Shown here piece after piece: positions 36,001 through 46,000 of a stretch of 64,000 bases of DNA. Position 1 is the first letter of the stretch, and the number at the start of each line of letters is the position of its first letter. A program made the translations under genes and the position numbers. The notes under the pieces are model-generated. The model was not told the origin of the DNA and searched no databases. It saw only the letters and a list, made by a program, of their open reading frames with translations. The stretch lies in contig JAYKAV010002297.1 of assembly GCA_035582835.1 (NCBI GenBank), positions 957,966 through 1,021,965 of the forward strand, read 5' to 3'. The DNA comes from Phoebastria nigripes (lineage: Eukaryota > Chordata > Aves > Procellariiformes > Diomedeidae).

Positions 36001-38420
36001 GAGTATAAATAATTACAAATTAAAACCTGTCCAGTGAACGAATGTTTGAGGTGCCCTTAAGCAGCACTATCCCAAATGCTGACAAAACCCCTGGAAAATC
36101 AGGAGGGTTTGAACAGCATGCTAATCTTTTCGGTAGCCTGACTTCTAAAACTCTTGTAGCTGTTAAAGAGACCGCAACGGGGAGAGCTGGATCAGAAGCT
36201 GAATCAAGACTGATGAAACCTGGATGCTGTTCCCGGCTGCCATGTGCGAGCTTGGGCAAGATATTTGGTGTGTCTGTGCCTCAGTTTCTTCTCTTAAAAG
36301 TGGGGTTAAATGTTAACAAAATCCATAAGCATGAAAATCACTACAGGGTTGCACTTTATACTGCAGGACACCGATACTAGGTTAAGATCACCAATATACA
36401 AACCTAGCCAGTCAGTATGAGTAATGCTATTCACAGATATTTTTATATTTTTTTCTTGCTCAGAGATGATCTAGTTTTTTCAGTGTATACCAGGCTTTCT
36501 TGTGCTGTTTAGTGGACACACTGCTCGCAGTGCTTGGATGAAAAGACACCTTCTCTAGGAATTTGTAAAAGACCTCAGATGAAAGTGTAAGTGTCCTGGT
36601 TAGCAGGAAGCGCCCGCTGCAACCTCCCTGCGTAGCTTGGAAAGTTGCATTCCCATTCCCAGTTTTTACTTTCTCCCCAGCGATAGCTGTGTACCATCAG
36701 TAGGCTTAGTCTGCTGTCCCTTGCATGAAGGGAGCTGACACATTGACCGTGGTGACGGAGCTTTGGTATTCACTGGCAATACAAAGGGTATAATTTACAA
36801 CACACGGAGTATGTCCACAGTGCCTTGTGCTGGTGGGATGTGCTAGGTATATGCAAATACAGAGACATGCTGTCAACCTGAAGTGCAGGTGAAGATAATT
36901 TGCTTTGGTCTGCAAGTTTTCATGTGGACATAGCCAAAGTAACNCGACCACTATATGAGACAGCTGAGAAGTCCTTTGGTATCAAGCTCNCCAACCTCTC
37001 TTTCTTTTTGAAGTTAGGCATACAAATTGTTCCAATTTCAAGGCACTTTGTAATCCCTAGATAAACAAAGGGTGGTAGAAAGCAGGCAACTCATTTATAA
37101 ATCTTCTTTCTGCACTTCCACCTTTCTAAAGCTGCTGTACAGTATGCTGGCAGATAGATGGCTCTGCATCAGGTTTATCTGTCTCATGAATAAGTCGCAG
37201 CCAGCTGCAGGATCACCATCTGCAGCCTTCAGGGCCCCGTGAGATCCTAAAGGCTGCAACTTCTTCCTGCTATCTCTGCTAACACGACAGAACTAACCAG
37301 ACAGGAGAAGAATAATGATGCTCTTGGTATGCACTATCCCAGTTTCAAATGAGCACTGTGCTTTAAAAAAATATGTTTTATTATGTAAATTATTCTATAA
37401 GCAAAGCAACATGGCTCGCCTTTTCCTCGTGATGATGTAGGGCATACAGAACAGCTGAATATGCAACTGCCGTTTAATTCAAGACCCAGACAGTGTCATA
37501 AAATATATTTTGTTGCAGAGCAAAATTACTTCAATAGCAAATTGCATTTGTCTCACTTGTGAAAATGCAACTTACAATATTATTATGGATGTTGCTTCTT
37601 TTTTTTGTTGTAGGTGTTAGTCTAGCTATATAATTAAGGGTCTGTCAGTATTTTCATTAAAATCTTTTCATTTTTCAGGATGCGTAAGTCAGCCTTAAAA
37701 ATTAAAGCTTAACGGCTGAGTCTCCACAAGCCAAATAGCACTGTAAGTACATAGCTACCTAAAAATGGAAAAAGAAAGGAAAAAGAGAAGATGATGTTTC
37801 TAGGTTCTCAGAATCATCAGGGTAACACTGATCCATGTACGGACAGAAGGTGTATAAAGACCAAAGTATGTATTCTCCTACATATATGAGATTAATGAAC
37901 ATTTTTCCAGATGAGTAACTGCTAAATTGGTACATCTCTGTATTAACATGTGAACAGATTGCTGCAAATGTAAGCAATAATTTGAGTAGTTGTACCAGAT
38001 TGCTGCTACTTAACTGGTAGCTTCAGCTATCTCCCTGCTTATGAGGTAATAATGACTTCAGAGTTTATTAGAACAAAATAATATGCTTTTCTAGCCAGCT
38101 TTCCTAGGTATATTTTTGCACTACGGAGCAACTCCGGTTCTCCAGACAAAGCCTCCTTTCCCCCATGCTCACAAGCTGAAGTTTCAGGCTANAGCTCAGG
38201 GTCCGAACTGCAAACCGGGCCCCTTGGCGGCCTTGCGCTTCGTGCAGCGGCTGGTCCCTCTTTTTGGTCTGAGGACCTGAAAGCGTTTTAGTAACCAACG
38301 CTCCGTTACGCCCCTGCCTGCGGCACTGCATGGGCTGTTTCAGGGATGGAGAGGAAAACAGGNAGCCCACCAGAGGAAGGCAGAGTAGGGCCCGGGCGGG
38401 GCCGGCGGCGGGCAGGCCGC

Positions 38421-38434
38421 GTCGCCATGGCAAC
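38421..38434. promoter_or_regulatory. RFX X-box (GTCGCCATGGCAAC)
   Basis: This matches the X-box consensus GTNRCC-N2-RGYAAC at every defined position, so it is an inverted-repeat RFX binding site. X-boxes close to start sites mark RFX targets in ciliated cells and, through RFX2, in male germ cells. That fits GTF2A1L, which is germ-cell expressed in mammals. The ATG inside the motif would, if transcribed, open a five-codon frame (38427-38444) ending in TAA. Confidence 0.8.
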
Positions 38435-38476
38435 GGCGCCTTAAGGCGGGAGGGCGGGATAATGGCGGGCGCCGCC

Positions 38477-38497
38477 ATGGCTCACGCTAACCCCGTG
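38477..38497 (+). CDS. GTF2A1L: GTF2A1L exon 1 (MAHANPV)
   Basis: This short first coding exon has an ideal Kozak context (GCCGCCATGG) and the donor GTG|GTGAGG. The seven residues align with the human start MACLNPV, which is why I chose this ATG. A second ATG at 38462, in frame and with A at -3 and G at +4, would extend the protein by MAGAA. No stop separates the two. Confidence 0.85.
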
Positions 38498-41400
38498 GTG
38501 AGGGGCTGCGGCGGCAGCGAGGCCGGGCCGGGCCGGGCCGGGCCGGGTCGGGTCCCGACCCCGCGGCGCGGAGCCGCGCTTGGGGGCTGCGAACAGCCCG
38601 GCGGGGCCTGGCTGCCCTTCCACGCGGGAGGGAGGGAGGGAGGGGCCGGGGCCGGGGCCGGGGCCGGGCGAGGGCCGGGGACATCGCCTCCCCCTCCCCG
38701 GGCCCGGCGGAAGGCGGTGCCGCCCCGCCGAGTCCCCGGGAGGATCCCTGGGCGCCGCCGGCCGTTTCCTGGCGCGGGAAGCCCAGGGGTGACTTCGAAA
38801 GCTATTATTTTGGGGGGTTTTTGTTAAGAAAAGCGTTTTGTGGGCAAAAGCATCGTGGCAGGGATTGGTGGGAGCCACTGAGTAGCTCCAGGGTGCGGAG
38901 GGACGCTGTGCAAGCTTAGTGGTGCCAGGGAGAAAGGTGGCGGCTTTTGCTCCCCTCCGGGTATCATCTGCTGCTGCCTCTCCTTACGTGGGACTTCAGG
39001 TGGTCCTTCAGACGACAGTAGTCCCAGGGAAGCCCCGGAGGCTTCGCTTAAGATGTGCTTTTGGCTTTGCTGGAATGGGGTGTTGACCAGTCCCTCCCTG
39101 CCACCCCGCTGTACACAAAGAACACCAGAGTTTCTTCCTTCATGGCGCTCAGTGTTCCTGATACGGATGGGCTGGTTCTGGCAAAGGAGTGCCTGTGTGC
39201 AAAGGGATCAAACTGGAGTACAGTAATGTCTGCACTGTAACCGTTTTTCTCTAATTTGGAAACATGCAGTGCTTGAATTTTACAGTTGCTATGTACAGTT
39301 TTTATATAGCATAATAAATATTGGTACTTACTGTAAAACTCTACTCAATGCAATGTAGCTTGGCAATCCTGGGGAGAGGAATAGGCTCGTTGAAAGATTT
39401 AAATACAGTTTCTCTTCTGGATTAAGAATGAAGCCAAAGCATTTGACATATGGGCTAGACAACATCTTTTTAGTATAGTGGTACAAGAGTCAATTTTTTT
39501 TTTTTCCCTCATCCTCCTAGTATTCTGAAATGTGCTGGGGGAATTCTTGGAGCTCTCTAACCTCCCATAAGAAAACATACATGAGTATAGTTATTTTAAA
39601 GTAGTGCTATGTTGTGCTGATAGCTTTTTACAAAAAGTGTAACTTGTTACTTCTTAATAACTTCTAGGTTTTTTTAAAACAAATTGTTTATCGTCTGCAG
39701 TTTTGAACAACTTTAGAGCAGTAAAATATTAATTTGATGTTAAGTTAGAAAAATGTAAATTAGTATCCCGGAATCTTAACTTCTAAGCTTTCCTAAAAAT
39801 CTCAACTTCATCTTTCACCTTGTGTAGGCTATTCTGGTGGTAATGATAGTCAAGATTAATAAGCTTTAAGTTGCTAAAAGCTTATCTTACATTTGCATCT
39901 GAATGGATGCATCTTAAAGCTTATGTCTGTCTGTTGTCCAGGTCTGACTATAGGATTAGGAGTTAATCACTGACATGGGCAGAAGAAGGAATGAAACGTT
40001 GTGTTGGAGTCCTATTGTAATACAAGATGAATGATATGTATTGATAGCTGTAGTGTTAAAATTTCCATAGCTAAACTACTATACAGCATTAGACTATTAC
40101 CACAAAGAAAAAAAAAAAAATCTGTTATTTCTTGCAGGTTATTTACATTGTGCTTCTGATGGAATTGGCATATCTCATTTTTAGTAGCTTGTATTGTTGG
40201 TTGGTGCGATGACACTAGAATGATACTAAGCGGTAAATGTCAGTTTTAAACTGACATTTTAGACATGCTTGTTAGAAAATACAGCACAGCAATTGTTTTT
40301 GTAATGTTTCTAGGATTTTCTTAAGCATTTCTGTAGCCTGCAGAAACCTATAATTTGAGGCTTGAATCTAGTATTTTTCCAGGGATGTCAGTTCCCAGGG
40401 ATGTCAGATTTAAAAGAATGAGTGGACTTGCAGACCTTTGCACTTAACAGAGTATTCAGTTTATTACACTGATCTCTTCATGCTGTTCAGTTTGTTACAG
40501 TAGTTTATGCAGCGAGATTAGACTTTGTGCTATCATTTCAAATGACTTAATGTTCATCTTAACTTGAAAATATTTTGGTTTTTTTTAATGTAGCCTAAAC
40601 TATACAAGTCCATTATCGAAGATGTGATTGAAGGTGTGCGGCAACTCTTTGCAGAAGAGGGTTTAGAGGAACAGGTTCTGAAAGACTTGAAGCAGGTTTG
40701 TTGGGTTCCCCTGCATTAATAGAAGTTGTGTATTTTTTTTTCTTTTGAGATGATGTACCTGTCCGTTTCTTTGCCCTAACTTATAGTTAAAAATATCCTG
40801 CAAATGATGTATTGGGCTGCTGGAAGTCAAAATTCAGCAGTGATTGTTACCATGTTTATTGGATAGAATCAGTCAGTTTACTCTTGGAAAAACTAGGAAT
40901 ACCTGATTATCGTTTTAGATGTGGTTTATTTTTAAAACTGGTATCTGTTGACCTTATCTTTCTGCAGCTTTGGGAAACCAAGGTGATGCAGTCTAAAGCA
41001 ACAGAAGGCTTCTTCAGACATAGCCACCATTCTCCACAGTTTACCCTGCAGTTGCCACACAATTTTCACCGTGTTCTGCAGGCTTCAGCAGGTCAGACTT
41101 TGTTGAACACAACAGATGCAATTTAAGAATAGCTCAGGGATTCAAGAATCTTTTTGGAAGACTTGAAGGTGCTGCAATAATCTTGGTTTGCGATGCTTAT
41201 GTATATATCTAGCATGATGGGGAACAGTAATTATTTGAAAGCAGAATTTGACCAATAAAGGATGAATTAAACTTTGATAAACTAATGCAATTATTTCTAC
41301 ATGCTCTTGATCTGCAGCTTACTTCCAGTAGCAAAACGTGAAGAGAATTTTAGCCTTCTTGCCTGCAGTCCAGAAGTGTAGCCCTTCAATTGCAAATTAC

Positions 41401-43043
41401 CAGTAGGGTTAAGCTTTCACTTCCCCTTTTAATGTGTGGCATGATGTGTGCTGAGGTTATGTGGCATGTTTGTGCCGTGCAGCTCTGCTGTCCTGTTGGA
41501 GTTTAATCTGGTTCTGCACTTGTTAGAATGTAAGGCCTTGCTCAAACAGAAGAGTGGGAGCTTTTGGGGAGTTTTTTGGTTTGTCTTTCAGTTAGTTTTC
41601 CTAAAAGCAGTCTTCCCATTGCACCAAAGTACTTGACTTTCACACAGACTCTGACATCAGGACCTGTTCTTCTCAGTTAAACCCAGCTGACCACTGCGGT
41701 AATGTTATGGTAGAGTGTAATGCTCAGCTGCGGCTTCTCCCAATGTGAGAGGCCATTAGGACCTTTCCCCACAAAAGACAAAAACCGTAATGAAAATCTG
41801 TGTCATAGTGCACTTNAAGGTTGGACAGGCAGTCTTCATCTGTTTTTTTTTTACAATCTTCATAGCTGAATGGACTGGGTTTGGAGACAGATGTTTTATT
41901 TATTCCATGTGGTTAAAGGGAATATACTTTTGGGTTTGTTTGCTATTGGAGGCTTTATATTTAATGAGGTTTACCTTGTTACTCCTAATTTTTGCAAGGG
42001 CAATACTAAGGCAAAACAATCTGTTGAAGCCAGTGAACTTTTTTTTTTTTTTTTAAATGGGATTTGAATTGTTCTATGGCTAGAGATTTTCCAAGTAGTT
42101 AGGGCTGCCTAAATTGTTTGCTTCTTGAAGCCTGTGAAAGTTTTCCCTTTGGCTTATCTTGTCCCACTGAAGTCAGTATTTGAGTGCTTTTGAAAATCCC
42201 TACTGTTCCTATTATTAGCACCATTGGATTTGCTCTGGTACAGAAAGATACTTGCACATTTTCCTCACGTTGACAAGGCAATGCATTTTACCTATGTGTT
42301 CTTGGTCATATTGAAATGGTAGCATTGCACATCTGTCCTTCTAGTTGATGTAATAAATAGAAATGGCATGCTTAATTTTTACAGTGCAACGTACACAGAT
42401 CAAATAGTTAAATAGAAATATTTTTAAAACAAACAAACAAAAATCTCCAAGACCAGCTTTTAGCAAAATGTAAGTTTTATAAATTCAGGGTATAACCTTT
42501 CCCGCCCTGAGTACAGCATAAGCTTGAAGCAATGTAAAGGGAAGTATATTCAAGAGCCTTATCTAGATGTGCTCACTTGTTTGTTTGATCTAATGAGTAT
42601 GAACTGAAGTTAGATTGCTTTAGTTTCAGCAGTGCTTGCTGTAAATTACTGAAAGATCTCGTGTGTCCGAGAAATTCATGTTTTTTGTAAAATGGCTTTT
42701 TTTTTTTCTTTTTTTTTTTAATAGCTTCTTTAGTCATCCCAGCTGGCAGAGGTTTTCAGCATTTCGCGGCAGCAGACCTGGTATGTAGCTGTAGTGACAT
42801 TTTATTTCCATTTTGATTATTCTGAATTCTAAATGATTAAGTTTGTCAGTTGTTAACAGGCTTAAGGGGAGGCAAGTATTAAATATTTTCCATGTATAGA
42901 TGCTTTAGGACAGCATTTAGGGACCAAAAAAGTAGCATTTCTCATGACAGTTTCATTTGTCCAATATGGTATAGTAGGCAAGGGAGCAGGAGTTCTGCTG
43001 AGAGAGAATCAACAGCTGAAGAAACTCAGTGTTGTTACTTCTA

Positions 43044-43085
<42 letters not shown>

Positions 43086-46000
43086 TTACTGGGAGTTAAA
43101 ATAATGCATGGTTGGGAAATACTAACACTAGTGAAGCTGGGAGGTGGGAGCAGCATTATCTGCAAGGCATAGAAATCATCCCCAAGAAAGTGTTTTTGGA
43201 GTTGACAGGTTCTGAACTCTGGGCATGGCAAAATTTGTTTGGCGAGGGGAGGGGGTATTAATTGTCAGAGCTTGATGAACTTATTGAGTGCCTCCTGAGC
43301 CTCAAGCTAACTAGCTTGCCAAGCTGAAATATAATATTGGGAAGGTGTTTGTGTAACATGCAAGTCTTCCGATGTAAAATTTGGATTCCCCTGGAACAGC
43401 TAGTTTGAAAGGGAGCCTTATATCCAATTCTTTGCTTTCCAGGAGAAAAAGAGAATGTGAAGTGACTTCATAGGCCTAGGCAAGGAGTCTGTGCTGTGTC
43501 GAGTTATACATAAGCTTAGGTAAAAGTGTCTCTGAGTGGAAAAATACCTTTCTGGATGGTGTGTACATTGAGGGGGTAGAGAAAAGTGTTCTGTTAATGA
43601 AAAGGGGATGTGATAACTGGAAAATAGGAAACATTTAGGGCAAGTCATTATCCTGTCAATACAGAATACTCTTTATCTGTCTAAATCTCAAAAGTCTGAA
43701 GCAACTCTTCAGTAAAGATGATCACGAAAAGGCACTCATTCATGTTTCATCTGGATATGTTATATGCAACAGTTAGGGCCCTAGGAGATAAAGTATGCGC
43801 TATTTCTTAATAAAGCTCTTGTGTATCTAGGGTGCTTCACGAGCAGGTGCAACTCTTACTTTTCCTTCGGGTATTGCTTATCCTATACATGTACCAGCTG
43901 GAGTGACGCTACAGACAGCATCTGGTAAGATTAAAGAGGAGATGTAAAATGTTACAGTGCATTGACTGTGTGTGGATATTGAAAGATGGTCCCAAGTACA
44001 GTAGATAAAACAAATGTGAAGTTAAAGTATAGGTGGGTAGAGCCAGTTATCCTCCTCTTCCTTTGTAGTTTGTGTTTGTAATTGCTGCATGGGGGAAGTA
44101 ATTACGTTGATTAGTTAGCGTGTCAGTTGTGTACACTTGCAAGATCAGTTAACATGGGCTGCCAGGTGATGCCATTTTTTTGTTTTACAACTGCAAATAT
44201 GTTCCTTTGTCAGTCCAGGCATAGGTACCTCCTTCTCCTATATGAGGGACAATCCTCCATGTTTTAAAAAGGTAAAGACATTCTGGTGCTTCAGAATCAA
44301 ATTGATTTCTTATTCAAATAAAATCCAACCATCCGTTAACCTTTTTGCTCACGCTCTTTTGTTGATACAACTGCCAGTACTGCTTGTACAAAAATGTGCT
44401 TGTACTGCTTAGGGTGTGATGAGTGGAAGGCTTATTTCAGTCATAGATTGACTCTCTCCTCAAACAGCTGTTCTTCTTTGATGAGAACTAATGTCAGTAG
44501 ATATCTATTTCAGGTATAATTCCTAAGGTTTTGAGACCTATAGGCTGGTATCAGTGACTCTGTGTGTGTAAGCGTGTGTGTGGGGAAAAGAATAATTAAA
44601 TGAAATTGGGAACTTAGCTCTGGCATCTTAATTCTAACACTGATAATAATAACTTTAAGGATTCAGTATTTGGAGTGGTTTTCATACAATGAGAGGGTAG
44701 ATATAAACTAGGAGGGGNNNNNNNNNNNNNNNNNNNNNNNNNNNNNNNNNNNNNNNNNNNNNNNNNNNNNNNNNNNNNNNNNNNNNNNNNNNNNNNNNNN
44801 NNNNNNNNNNNNNNNNNNNNNNNNNNNNNNNNNNNNNNNNNNNNNNNNNNNNNNNNNNNNNNACCTAAATGTCCTTAAAGGAGTGAACTGTCTCTGTAGC
44901 TATGGAATAGTTTACTGTTTCATCTTGTATTCCTTAGTTGCTGAAATGACATGGAAACAAATTTAAAACAGGATTTTAATTTTTTTTTTTTTTTTTTAAT
45001 CCAAAACCAAAAATGGGTATTAAACATGATGGTCTGGATGGAAGCTCTGTCTCAAAAAGCCTCCGAATGCTTAATTTTCAAGGGCTGAAATTTTGCTTGG
45101 GGAAAGTACTGCTTTGTAAACATCCTGCTTCTCACAGTTTGCCTGAGTATTTGCTATTGGTTATTAGTGCTAACAGGACAGTGGCCTGGATGAACCTGTA
45201 GTTTAATCTGCTGAAGCAGTTTTTAACTCTTCTCTTTGTAGGGCACCTTTATAAGGTAAATGTGCCTGTTATGGTTACACAGGCCCCAGGAGACGCAAGT
45301 ATTCTACATCATCCTGTTCAGCAGATATTTCAGCCCCTTGGGCAACCTTCAGTTCTGCAAGCCAACATCACCAATGTTGCACAAGTGAATGCATCTTCTG
45401 CCCAGGCAGCTGCTGAAACATTGCAACCCCAGGAGACTGCTGTCCAACAGACCATGGTATTTCAACCAAATGTCATGGAAAAAAACCACCTGGAGAGCTG
45501 TACCAATACTACATTGGTCCAGCAGCCTTCTGTGAGTCAGCAGCAACTTGCAACTAATGCAGTGTTGAATCAGCATGCAGACTCAACAGAAAAATCCCAA
45601 CACAGCAGTCTTCATACACCTGTGTTTACTCCAGAATCCTCTGAAGGGTTTTCTCCCACTGAATCCTTGGCAAACAACTCGAGCAGTGTATTGCTGGATG
45701 TGGAGGGGCAGTTGGACATTGAGCATCAGGAGTCGGTGCAACAGCAGGTGTCTGATGATATCATTGACCTGATTATCACGGGCAAAATTTTGGATGATAA
45801 CACTGTCCTGAAAGATCAGGACAGCATTACTTCCTCTGACAAGGTAAGGCCTTTTATTTCTCAGCTGGTGAAAAAACATCTGTTGGAGATGGTTGTTTGA
45901 AGTATCATAAGAGACGTGATCAAACACATCTGTAAGTGACAAGTAGCACCTCTAAATTATAATAATAAAAATTATTATAATTTTAAAGTTCATTTTTGAG

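Larger units (their letters stand above)
27781..38380. other. STON1 - GTF2A1L intergenic region (includes STON1 3' UTR)
   Basis: About 10.6 kb with no supported exon. It contains a T40 run (29059-29098), a long inverted repeat (30393-30614 and 31213-31435), a tandem 15-mer (33034-33064), and purine-rich or GC-variable stretches around 33360-33760 and 34790-35070. Open frames here have no recognisable homologues. If a STON1-GTF2A1L read-through exists, this region would be part of its intron. Confidence 0.7.
38381..38790 (+). promoter_or_regulatory. GTF2A1L: CpG island / promoter of GTF2A1L
   Basis: A sharp GC- and CpG-rich block surrounds the first coding exon of GTF2A1L. It contains an RFX X-box 43 bp upstream of the initiator ATG, no TATA box, and G-rich repeats just downstream in intron 1. 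So GTF2A1L has its own promoter here, independent of any read-through from STON1. Confidence 0.8.
38498..40593 (+). other. GTF2A1L: GTF2A1L intron 1
   Basis: About 2.1 kb. The first 300 nt are still CpG island and carry GGCCG and GGGGCC repeats. The rest is AT-rich. A 25-bp palindrome (40235-40259) and a tandem 13-mer (40379-40407) lie near its 3' end. No other exon was seen. Confidence 0.85.

Noticed and set aside
38330..38476. Open frame upstream of GTF2A1L exon 1, considered as coding
   Set aside because: It is GC-rich promoter sequence without stops; apart from the ATG at 38462 there is no supported start and no family similarity.
38441..38878. 145-codon minus-strand Pro/Arg-rich frame
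   Set aside because: Artefact of the CpG island on the strand opposite GTF2A1L.
45844..45900. Continuation of the GTF2A1L exon 6 frame to a stop at 45898
   Set aside because: The donor AAG|GTAAGG and the match of exon 7 show the exon ends at 45843; the tail could only matter for intron retention.
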